A stretch of DNA of 11,421 nucleotides from Pseudomonadota bacterium (lineage in GTDB: Bacteria > Pseudomonadota > Alphaproteobacteria > Rhizobiales > Hyphomicrobiaceae), in assembly GCA_023405815.1 (NCBI GenBank), contig JAEXXM010000033.1:1-11421 (forward strand). Direction: 5' to 3'. A program made the translations under genes and the position numbers. Position 1 is the first letter of the stretch. Each line of letters starts with the position of its first letter. Below the pieces are notes generated by a model that searched no databases, was not told where the DNA came from, and worked only from the letters and a program-made list of their open reading frames with translations. Of the stretch, positions 1 to 5,919 are shown one piece after another.

Positions 1-38
1 ACGGTATAGTGGGCCAGCGAACGATGGTCCAGACGCGA

Positions 39-842
39 TCAAGCCGCGGTGGACGACGCCTGCTTGGCGGCCTGCTGCCTGGCAACGCGCTCGACCGCCC
101 AGATCGACAGCTCGTAGAGCCCGATCGTCGGCAGCATCATCGCCAGCATGCTGAACGGGTCGGGGGGCGAGAGCACCGCCGCCACGGCCGTGATGCCGAG
201 GATGGCATAGCGGCGTCCCTTCTTCAGGGTGTCGGCCGTGACGATTCCTGCACGAGCCAGTAGCGTCAGCACCACCGGAAGCTGGAAGCAGATGCCGAAC
301 CCGATGATCAGGCTCATGATCAGCGCCAGGTACTCCGACACCCGCGCCTGCAGGTGAATTTCCACCGGCCCGCCCGTCTGCTGCATGGAGAGGAAGAAGC
401 GCATCGCCATGGGCATGACGAGGAAATAGACGAGCAGCGCCCCGAGCAGGAACAGCACCGGCGTGGCAATGAGGTAGGGCCGGAACGCCTGACGCTCGTT
501 CTTGTAGAGCCCCGGCGCGACGAACTTGTAGATCTGGCTCGCGATGATCGGGAACGAGATGCACGCGGCGCCGAACAGGGCGAGCTTCATCTGCGTGAAC
601 AGGAACTCCTGCGGCGCCGTGTAGATCATCTCGATCGGCTCGGTGCCGCCGTGCGCCCACTGATAGGGCAGCACGAGGATGTTGTAGATCTGCTTGGCGA
701 AGATGAAGCAGATGACGAACGCGATGCCCAGCGCCACCAGCGAATAGATGAGACGCTGGCGCAGCTCCACGAGATGATCGACCAGCGGGGCCTTGGAGGC
801 GTCGATATCCTCCTGCCCCGGCCGCGGCGCGATTTCGGTCAT
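39..842 (-). CDS. tatC: Sec-independent protein translocase subunit TatC
   Basis: TatC is the multispanning inner-membrane subunit that recognises twin-arginine signal peptides and, with TatB and TatA, exports folded proteins. The 267-residue product has the family layout: the N-terminal HLxELRxRL motif at residues 23-31 (Glu26 matching E. coli Glu15), about six hydrophobic segments (roughly 31-52, 84-108, 123-150, 168-198, 210-226, 228-252), the conserved first-periplasmic-loop APGLYKNE motif at 109-116 (Glu116 matching E. coli Glu103) and SPPD at 225-228. The ATG start overlaps the tatB stop in an ATGA arrangement, which suggests translational coupling, and an AGGGG ribosome site lies 6 bases upstream. 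Oddity: the position matching E. coli Gln215 of the TatA/TatB-docking polar cluster is Met232, and Met205 is replaced by Ala222. Only 38 bases follow the stop, so the next gene (serS in many relatives) is outside the window. Confidence 0.97.
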   Translation of the reverse strand: MTEIAPRPGQEDIDASKAPLVDHLVELRQRLIYSLVALGIAFVICFIFAKQIYNILVLPYQWAHGGTEPIEMIYTAPQEFLFTQMKLALFGAACISFPIIASQIYKFVAPGLYKNERQAFRPYLIATPVLFLLGALLVYFLVMPMAMRFFLSMQQTGGPVEIHLQARVSEYLALIMSLIIGFGICFQLPVVLTLLARAGIVTADTLKKGRRYAILGITAVAAVLSPPDPFSMLAMMLPTIGLYELSIWAVERVARQQAAKQASSTAA

Positions 843-1267
843 GCCGCACCCCTGCCCGGCTCCTGCTCACCCTGGCTCGTCTCGGCGGCGTTACCCGACA
901 CGGCTTGCATCGGCCTCGGATCGTGCGCCGGCTCCGCGACTGGCGTCGCTACCGGCATGCCCGTGCCGAATTTCAGCTCCTCCGGTTTCACGCTCGCGGC
1001 CTCGACCTGCGTCTCGACGCTGCGTGCACCGGATTCGACCGTGGCGTGCACCTCACGCGCCGCGTTCTCGAATTCCTTCTTGAGCTGGTCGAGTTCAGCC
1101 TCGCGCATCGCCTCGTCGAACTGCTGCCGGAACTCTGCAGCCTGGCGCCGGATCACGCCAAGGTACTTCCCGACAGTGCGCAGGAGAATCGGCAGATCCT
1201 TAGGACCGACCACGATCAGCGCCACGATGGCGAGGATCAACAGCTTGCTGGAGGTGATATCGAACAT
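839..1267 (-). CDS. tatB: Sec-independent protein translocase subunit TatB
   Basis: TatB forms the Tat signal-peptide receptor with TatC at the inner membrane. The 142-residue protein begins with the typical MFDI, has one N-terminal membrane helix (about residues 6-21), the VVGPKDLP hinge at 19-26, a long amphipathic and charged helix (about 27-75), and a variable Pro/Glu/Ala-rich tail. The GPKDLP hinge and the length separate it from TatA. The ATG start has a weak GGGA upstream. It lies 70 bases downstream of tatA and overlaps tatC by 4 bases, so the three genes are very probably one operon. Oddity: residue 8 is lysine, whereas E. coli TatB has Glu8, the residue that docks into the TatC polar cluster. 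The codon is AAG, read directly. Confidence 0.95.
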   Translation of the reverse strand: MFDITSSKLLILAIVALIVVGPKDLPILLRTVGKYLGVIRRQAAEFRQQFDEAMREAELDQLKKEFENAAREVHATVESGARSVETQVEAASVKPEELKFGTGMPVATPVAEPAHDPRPMQAVSGNAAETSQGEQEPGRGAA

Positions 1268-1337
1268 GCGCCGTCCCGATTGCCGACGCGCTCAGCTCAA
1301 TGCGAGCGCATGCCGCGGCGCGCTGCGGCCCACTGGC

Positions 1338-1574
1338 TCAACCCGTCTTGCTGGTATCGCGCTCGGAGGATTGCACGGGGCGCTGGTCGATGACGCGCGG
1401 ATCGCTGCTGCGCGCTTGCGGGCGCTCGTCCTCGTCGTCCTCGGACAGCCCCTTCTTGAAGCTTTTGATGCCCTTGGCCATGTCGCCCATGATGGACGAG
1501 ATGCGCCCGCTGCCGCCGAACACGAGAAGCGCGACAAGCGCCAGGATGAGCAAATGCCAGGTGCTCAGGCCCAT
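1338..1574 (-). CDS. tatA: Sec-independent protein translocase subunit TatA
   Basis: TatA oligomerises to allow passage of folded Tat substrates through the inner membrane. The 78-residue product shows the family pattern: a short membrane helix (residues 3-18, with His7 as the polar residue near its start), the FG hinge at 19-20, then the amphipathic helix SIMGDMAKGIKSFKKGL (27-43) and an acidic, disordered tail. The ATG start is supported by AAGGAG 9 bases upstream. It is the first tat gene. The 135-bp gap to the ABC gene upstream carries a repeated palindromic motif and a candidate promoter, so the tat operon may start here rather than depend only on read-through. Confidence 0.96.
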   Translation of the reverse strand: MGLSTWHLLILALVALLVFGGSGRISSIMGDMAKGIKSFKKGLSEDDEDERPQARSSDPRVIDQRPVQSSERDTSKTG

Positions 1575-1583
1575 CGTCGTTCG

Positions 1584-1589
1584 CTCCTT
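1584..1589 (-). promoter_or_regulatory. Shine-Dalgarno site of tatA
   Basis: On the minus strand AAGGAG lies 9 bases before the tatA ATG. It is the clearest ribosome-binding site in the window and fixes the tatA start. Confidence 0.8.
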
Positions 1590-1597
1590 GGCTTTCT

Positions 1598-1647
1598 GTT
1601 GCGATGATCGCAGTGGCTCGTTGCGATTTTGACAACTGGTATCGCAG
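1598..1647 (-). promoter_or_regulatory. Repeated TGCGAT/ATCGCA motif before tatA, possible operator
   Basis: Four copies of the half-site TGCGAT or its complement ATCGCA lie within 47 bases, at 1600-1605, 1607-1612, 1622-1627 and 1641-1646. They form two inverted pairs, one with a 1-base centre (1600-1612) and one with a 13-base gap (1622-1646). The flanks match too: both pairs start GTTGCGAT and end ATCGCAG on the plus strand, with the GTTGCGAT copies 22 bases apart, close to two helical turns. The array sits between the possible -35 and the ribosome site of tatA, where a repressor or activator would act. That it is an operator is inference; a local duplication would look the same. Confidence 0.4.
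1607..1635 (-). promoter_or_regulatory. Candidate promoter of the tatABC operon
   Basis: On the minus strand TTGTCA (1630-1635, five of six to the -35 consensus) is followed after 17 bases by TGCGAT (1607-1612, three of six to the -10 consensus). Transcription would start near 1600, giving a leader of about 25 bases with the AAGGAG site inside it. The -10 coincides with one copy of the repeated half-site. The weak -10 keeps confidence low. Confidence 0.25.
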
Positions 1648-1700
1648 AAAGCATATGGGCCCGCAAGAGCGTCCCGCCTACGGGGTTGATCTAAGACATT

Positions 1701-1719
1701 AAAAAGACTTCACTTTTTT
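1701..1719 (-). terminator. Weak A/T stem with T-tract at the end of the ABC gene
   Basis: At the end of the ABC ATPase reading frame the minus strand has AAAAAG, a six-base loop and CTTTTT. The stem is only six pairs, five of them A-T, and overlaps the stop codon. The T-run and the position before the tatA control region fit a terminator, but the stem is weak. Confidence 0.2.
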
Positions 1720-2849
1720 ACGTCTGCAGGGAACACGAGAACCCGCGCCGGGTCGATCTGCACCTTCACTTCCAACCCTCGCGCCCACCCATCGCTCTCC
1801 CGGACGCGTACTTTGAGCGGCTTGTCGAAGCCCTCGACCCCGACCTCGAGGCGGGCGACATCGCCCAAAAACTTGACGTCGAGCACGCGCCCCGAGAGCC
1901 CTTCCTTGTCGCGCGACAGGCGCATCCCGCGCTCGCGGATGCATACGGTCGCACGATCGCCGATGGCGAGGCCTTGCGCCGGCAGCACCCCGATCGGGGT
2001 CTCTATCCCATCGTTTCCGACCCGGTAGCCGATCTCGTTGATCTCCGAGAACAGGCGCGCGACGAAAAGATCGGCCGGCTGATAATACAGCGCCTCGGCC
2101 GTGCCCACCTGAACGAGGCGACCCGCGCGCATCACCGCGATGCGGTCGCCGATGCGCATCGCCTCCTCCGGATGGTGTGTCACGATCACCGACGTCGCGC
2201 GCGTCTCGCGCAGCAGCGACAGCGTCTCTTCCTGCATCTCTTCGCGCAGCTGCACGTCGAGCCCGGAGAAAGGCTCGTCCATCAACATCACCGCCGGCCG
2301 CGGGACTATGGCACGCGCCAGCGCGACGCGCTGCTGCTGCCCGCCCGAGAGGATGTGCGGATATTCGTCGGCGAGATGGGCCAGCCCGACCCGCTTCAGC
2401 GCCGCCAGCGCTTCCCGTCGCGCATCCGCCTTGGGCAGCGCCTTCAAGCCAAAGGCCACGTTGCCGAGAATGGTGAGGTGCGGAAACAGCGCGAAGTCCT
2501 GGAACATCAGGCCGACGCTGCGCTCCTCCGGCGGCACGAACCGGGACGGTCCCGCAACCTCGAGGCCGTTGATCAACACCCGGCCGCCGGTGGGCTTTTC
2601 GATGCCGGCCGCGATACGCAACAGCGTCGTCTTTCCGCATCCCGATGGCCCGAGCAGGCACACGATCTCGGCAGGCGCGATGTCGAGATTGACGCCCGCC
2701 AGGGCCTTCGCGGAATCGAACTGCCTTTCGACATTCTCGAATGTGAGTTGGGCAGCGAACGTCGCCCCCGCGCGCCCCTTGCCGTTGGGCGCGCCATTGC
2801 CGTTCTGGCCGACTGGCATCGAGTGCGGAATGGGGGCGAGCGACGTCAA
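1710..2849 (-). CDS. ABC transporter ATP-binding protein, ferric-iron (FbpC-like) type
   Basis: This is the ATPase subunit of an import-type ABC transporter, acting on the cytoplasmic face of the membrane. In 379 residues it shows Walker A GPSGCGKT (67-74), a Q-loop at FQDFALFPHL (116-125), signature LSGGQQQR (167-174), Walker B VMLMDEP (187-193) with D-loop SGLD (195-198), and H-loop VTHHPEEAM (223-231). A C-terminal region of about 110 residues resembles a TOBE/regulatory domain. Wording such as FPHLTILGNVAFGL and PEEAM is closest to what I recall of FbpC, but PotA, CysA or phosphonate-type ATPases cannot be excluded. The TTG start is chosen because AAGGTG lies 6 bases upstream; the ATG ten codons later (2819) has no ribosome site. 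The first 30 residues are Gly/Asn-rich and look disordered. No permease or binding protein is present, so the substrate is unknown. It lies 36 bases after scpB, possibly in the same transcript, a position I do not recall as usual for this block. Confidence 0.93.
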   Translation of the reverse strand: MTSLAPIPHSMPVGQNGNGAPNGKGRAGATFAAQLTFENVERQFDSAKALAGVNLDIAPAEIVCLLGPSGCGKTTLLRIAAGIEKPTGGRVLINGLEVAGPSRFVPPEERSVGLMFQDFALFPHLTILGNVAFGLKALPKADARREALAALKRVGLAHLADEYPHILSGGQQQRVALARAIVPRPAVMLMDEPFSGLDVQLREEMQEETLSLLRETRATSVIVTHHPEEAMRIGDRIAVMRAGRLVQVGTAEALYYQPADLFVARLFSEINEIGYRVGNDGIETPIGVLPAQGLAIGDRATVCIRERGMRLSRDKEGLSGRVLDVKFLGDVARLEVGVEGFDKPLKVRVRESDGWARGLEVKVQIDPARVLVFPADVKK

Positions 2850-2855
2850 CTACGA

Positions 2856-2861
2856 CACCTT
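2856..2861 (-). promoter_or_regulatory. Ribosome site that selects the TTG start of the ABC ATPase
   Basis: AAGGTG on the minus strand ends 6 bases before the TTG codon at 2849-2847. No comparable site precedes the downstream ATG at 2819, so translation from TTG is preferred. Confidence 0.5.
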
Positions 2862-2885
2862 GTTACCCTACGCGCGAGGTCAACA

Positions 2886-3707
2886 TTAGGACTTATCGTC
2901 CCCCTCGTTCTCGGGCAAGCTGTCGTCAGTGTCGCTCTCCTCCTGCGCCTCCTCCTCCTCGATGGCATCGAGGGGCACCTCGTCCGGCATCAGGGCCGCC
3001 AAATCCGTCGGCTCCGGCACGATGAAATCGGGCGGCAGGTTGCCGTCGAGCAGCCCCGAGGCCCGCAGCTCGGCGAGACCCGGAAGGTCCTTGATGCTCT
3101 CGAGGCCGAAGTGCACGAGGAATGCGTCGGTAGTGCCGTAGGTCACAGGACGCCCCGGAGCCCGGCGCCGGCCGCGCAGCCGCACCCAGCCGGTCTCGAG
3201 CAGGATGTCGAGCGTACCAGCCGATGTCGTCACGCCGCGGATGTCCTCGATCTCCGCCCGCGTCACCGGCTGGTGATAGGCGATGATCGACAACGTCTCG
3301 AGCGCCGCCTTCGACAACCGCTTCTCCTGCGTCGCATAGCGCTCGAGGAGATAGGCGAGATCGTCGGCGGTGCGGAATGCCCACTTCCCGGCCACCTTGA
3401 CGAGGTTGACGCCGCGGCCGGCGTAGAATGCCCGCAGTTCCTCGATCAGCGCGCCTATGTCCTCGCCCTCGGCGAGGTGACTCGCAAGCCGCGATTCTTC
3501 GAGCGGCTCGGAAGCAGCGAACAGAAGCGCTTCGAGAATGCGCAGCTTCTCGCGATGATCGGCGAACGGCAGCGCGGCGACATTGCGCGGCAGCGCTCCC
3601 GGCTCGCGGCGCTCCTCGGCAGCGTCGTCATGCGCGCTCTCGCCGCTTTCCCGGCTCGAAGGCACCAGGCTCAGCCGTGGCGGTTCCATGCGTTTTTCTT
3701 TCGTCAT
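2886..3707 (-). CDS. scpB: Segregation and condensation protein ScpB
   Basis: ScpB dimerises and binds ScpA, and together they regulate the SMC ATPase in chromosome condensation and segregation in the nucleoid. The 273-residue product holds two winged-helix domains: the first at about residues 52-125 (EALLFAASEPL near 59-69), the second at about 128-205 with the typical LSIIAYHQPVTRAEIEDIRGV (139-159) and the GRPVTYGTTDAFLVHFGL segment (185-202). Both ends are extended and acidic or polar: about 50 residues at the N terminus and a Glu/Asp-rich tail from about 242. The ATG at 3707 is preferred, with GGA 6 bases upstream; a GTG at 3725 and an ATG at 3689 are alternatives. It follows scpA by 33 bases, as expected for co-expressed partners. 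Confidence 0.95.
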   Translation of the reverse strand: MTKEKRMEPPRLSLVPSSRESGESAHDDAAEERREPGALPRNVAALPFADHREKLRILEALLFAASEPLEESRLASHLAEGEDIGALIEELRAFYAGRGVNLVKVAGKWAFRTADDLAYLLERYATQEKRLSKAALETLSIIAYHQPVTRAEIEDIRGVTTSAGTLDILLETGWVRLRGRRRAPGRPVTYGTTDAFLVHFGLESIKDLPGLAELRASGLLDGNLPPDFIVPEPTDLAALMPDEVPLDAIEEEEAQEESDTDDSLPENEGDDKS

Positions 3708-3740
3708 TGGATATCCGGCACGCACACGGGGTCAACTCGA

Positions 3741-4598
3741 CTAGGCAATTCGCTGCCACTCGACGGCGGGCTGCGCTGGATCGGCCCTGCGTGGACGCAT
3801 GTAAATCGGCTCGAACGGCCCCTCTTGGCGCAGCTCGATATGCCCCTCACGTGCCAGCTCCAGCGTCGCGCCGAACGAGCTCGCGACGACCGTCTTGCCG
3901 TTCTCATGCTCCTTCGCCAGCGTCTGCATGCAGCGCTCGAACGCGAGCCAGTCGGACGGCGATGGCGTCTCGCCCAGCAACCGCTCCAGCCGCAGGCGCG
4001 CATCCTTGATCGACCACACCGGGCGCACCTTCACGATGTGGCCGACCTTGATGGTGCGCCGCCGCTGATCGGCATAGGCGTGCAGGAGGTCGTAGATCGT
4101 CGCCGTAAACTCGGTCTCGCGGATGGTGCGTGTGCCCTCCGGCATGCCGCGGGGAAACACATCGCGGCCGAGCCTGAGGCGCGTCATCAGCTGCGCCGAA
4201 GCCTCGCGCATGGCGTCGAGCCGCATGAGGCGGAACGACAGCCGCCGCGCCAGCTCCTCTGCGCTCGTCTCCTCGCTCTGCGGGGTTTCGCGCGGCAGCA
4301 GCAGCTTCGATTTGAGGAACGTCAACCACGCCGCCATGACAAGGTAGTCGGCAGCGAGCTCGAGGCGCAGCTTTTGCGCCTCGGCTATAAAGCCGAGATA
4401 CTGGTCGGCCAGAGCCAGGACGGAGATCTTGGCGAGATCGACTTTCTGCGTCCGCGCCAGCGCCAGCAGCAGATCGAGCGGACCTTCGTAGCCCGCGACG
4501 TCGACGATGAGCGCATCCTCGTCATCGAAGCGCGCATCGACGACGGGCTGCTCCCAGCTCGCTACGCTCTCGCCTTCCTGTTCCGGCTCGGTGGTCAT
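3741..4598 (-). CDS. scpA: Segregation and condensation protein ScpA
   Basis: ScpA is the kleisin subunit that bridges the SMC heads and carries ScpB. The 285-residue protein has the family N-terminal motif YEGPLDLLLALARTQKVDL (37-55) followed by LADQYLGFI (63-71), the helix LAADYLVMAAWLTFLKSKLLLP (81-102), a charged linker (about 103-150), and a C-terminal winged-helix part (about 225-270, with ATLELAREGHIELRQEGPF). The length is near the usual 250-290. The ATG at 4598 has a purine-rich GGGAAG directly upstream, though very close; the GTG at 4622 would add eight residues and has its AGAGG much too far away. The start is therefore moderately certain. It is followed by scpB and preceded by nagZ after 69 bases. 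Confidence 0.95.
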   Translation of the reverse strand: MTTEPEQEGESVASWEQPVVDARFDDEDALIVDVAGYEGPLDLLLALARTQKVDLAKISVLALADQYLGFIAEAQKLRLELAADYLVMAAWLTFLKSKLLLPRETPQSEETSAEELARRLSFRLMRLDAMREASAQLMTRLRLGRDVFPRGMPEGTRTIRETEFTATIYDLLHAYADQRRRTIKVGHIVKVRPVWSIKDARLRLERLLGETPSPSDWLAFERCMQTLAKEHENGKTVVASSFGATLELAREGHIELRQEGPFEPIYMRPRRADPAQPAVEWQRIA

Positions 4599-4645
4599 CG
4601 CTTCCCAGTGTCGAAGCGGCACCCAATCGGCGACCGCCTCTGATC

Positions 4646-4684
4646 CTGCTGAAATATAGTGTTGAGCTTACACTGATTCAGCAG
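4646..4684 (-). other. Stem-loop spanning the nagZ stop codon
   Basis: CTGCTGAA (4646-4653) is a perfect 8-bp inverted match of TTCAGCAG (4677-4684), and inside it AGTGT (4658-4662) matches ACACT (4670-4674), leaving a 7-base loop. The nagZ stop (4668-4670) lies within the inner stem and loop. No T-run follows on the minus strand, so it is not a standard Rho-independent terminator. It may slow ribosomes or nucleases between nagZ and scpA. Function is inferred. Confidence 0.5.
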
Positions 4685-5699
4685 TCCCGGCCGCAAACGC
4701 AAGGACCTTGGCGAGTTGCGCCTCGGCCGCACCGGAATCAAAGGGTTTCGTGGCTTTCGTTACCTTAATGGCCGCGTCAAAACGCGCGCCTGCACGGCTA
4801 TCGAGCCGCCCGGCGCCTGCTGCCGCCTCGACCATTTCCTTGAGGTCGCCGCTGCAGTGGAGGGCAAGGTCCGACCCGGCCGCGATCACGGCCTCGGCCC
4901 GCCGGCGCATCGGCCCTGACAAGGCCTTCATGGTCAGGTCGTCGCTCATCAGGAGCCCGTCGAATCCTATCGCCCCGCGGATGATCTCGCCCGTAACGAT
5001 GGGCGACGTGCTCGCGGGGGCCCCCGGGTCGATATCCCGGAAAACGACGTGCGCCGTCATCGCCGCCGGCATCCGATTGAGGGCTCTGAACGGTGCGAAG
5101 TCCGTCGCCATCAGCTCTTCGCGCGCCTCGGTCACCACCGGGAGGGCCAGGTGGCTGTCGGCCGTCGCCCGCCCGTGCCCCGGGATGTGCTTGATGACCG
5201 GCACTACCCCGCCGGCCATGAACCCCTCGCCGACCGCCCGCGCCAGCGCGACGACCTGCTCGACCGTCCGCCCATAGGCGCGATCGCCGATGATGTCGTG
5301 GGCGCCCGGCACCGGTACGTCCAACACCGGGGCGCAGTCGGTATTGATGCCGAGTTCGGTGAGGTCCGCCGCGAGCAGGCGCGTCGCCTCGAACGCAGCG
5401 GCAACGGCGCCGTCCCGATCCTGCGTGTAGAGACGGCCGTAGGCGGCCGCGGGCGGCAATGCGCGGCCCAGCGGCGGCCGCAGACGCTGCACCCGGCCTC
5501 CCTCCTGATCGATGAGCACGAGCAGATCGTCGGCTCCGACGGCGCCCCGCACGTCCGCGATCAAGGCGCGAATTTGCGCATGGTCTCGCAGGTTGCGGGC
5601 AAAGAGGATGAACCCCGCTGGCCGCGCGTCCTTCAGGAATTGGGCTTCGTCGCGCGACAACTCCGTGCCCGCGACACCGACGATGAGGGCGGTGCGCAT
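4668..5699 (-). CDS. nagZ: Beta-N-acetylhexosaminidase NagZ (GH3 family)
   Basis: NagZ is a cytoplasmic enzyme that removes N-terminal GlcNAc from GlcNAc-1,6-anhydromuropeptides during peptidoglycan recycling; its products can influence beta-lactamase induction in some bacteria. The 343-residue protein has the GH3 fold marks: PAGFILFARNL (27-37), LIDQEGGRVQRL (62-73), the signature KHIPGHG (170-176) with the catalytic Asp-x-His at 181-183, and MSDDLTM (251-257) with the likely nucleophile Asp253. The length fits the short, single-domain bacterial NagZ, and there is no signal peptide. The ATG at 5699 is used; a TTG directly before it (5702) has the better spacing (8 bases) to an upstream AAGGA, so either may initiate. 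It is preceded by a 220-bp palindrome-rich spacer and may have its own promoter there. Confidence 0.95.
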   Translation of the reverse strand: MRTALIVGVAGTELSRDEAQFLKDARPAGFILFARNLRDHAQIRALIADVRGAVGADDLLVLIDQEGGRVQRLRPPLGRALPPAAAYGRLYTQDRDGAVAAAFEATRLLAADLTELGINTDCAPVLDVPVPGAHDIIGDRAYGRTVEQVVALARAVGEGFMAGGVVPVIKHIPGHGRATADSHLALPVVTEAREELMATDFAPFRALNRMPAAMTAHVVFRDIDPGAPASTSPIVTGEIIRGAIGFDGLLMSDDLTMKALSGPMRRRAEAVIAAGSDLALHCSGDLKEMVEAAAGAGRLDSRAGARFDAAIKVTKATKPFDSGAAEAQLAKVLAFAAGTAESV

Positions 5700-5919
5700 C
5701 AACTAATGGATCCTTCCGCGCGCTTCTTCCGCCGGCGAAGCGGGCAAGGGCCGTCATGGCGAAGCCATGCTCCGCATGGACGGGGCCCCGCGCCTTTGGC
5801 GCGGCCATCAGCTTGCGCAGCAATGGCCATATTGAAAGCTTCTCCCCGCTCGTGTCGCGCAGCAAGAAGCGACCTAGCACTGCGGGGCGCGCCCGTCGAG
5901 CGCGCCGCCGCCCTGGTGC
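5700..5919. other. Palindrome-rich spacer between the SPOR gene and nagZ
   Basis: No gene is supported in these 220 bases. They hold several short dyads: CATGGC-GAA-GCCATG (5755-5769) enclosed by CCGTC (5751-5755, sharing one base) and GACGG (5779-5783), CCGCGCC-TTT-GGCGCGG (5788-5804, 7 pairs), and GGCGCG...CGCGCC (5886-5906). None is followed by a T-run on the minus strand. The dense palindromes resemble the intergenic repeat elements common in Alphaproteobacteria, but only this copy is visible. The 91-codon frame covering it looks like chance translation. Confidence 0.4.

Noticed and set aside
354..1607. Plus-strand frame of 417 codons opposite the tat genes
   Set aside because: Antisense shadow of tatC, tatB and tatA, with biased Arg/His/Glu composition.
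1550..1670. A 29-codon ORF starting upstream of tatA on the minus strand
   Set aside because: It has no convincing ribosome site and runs through the repeat array in a frame different from tatA; it would be an unlikely leader.
1974..4643. Open plus-strand frame of 889 codons running opposite the ABC, scpB and scpA genes
   Set aside because: It is antisense to three clear genes, rich in Arg/His/Gln as expected from reverse reading of GC-rich codons, and has no recognisable domain.
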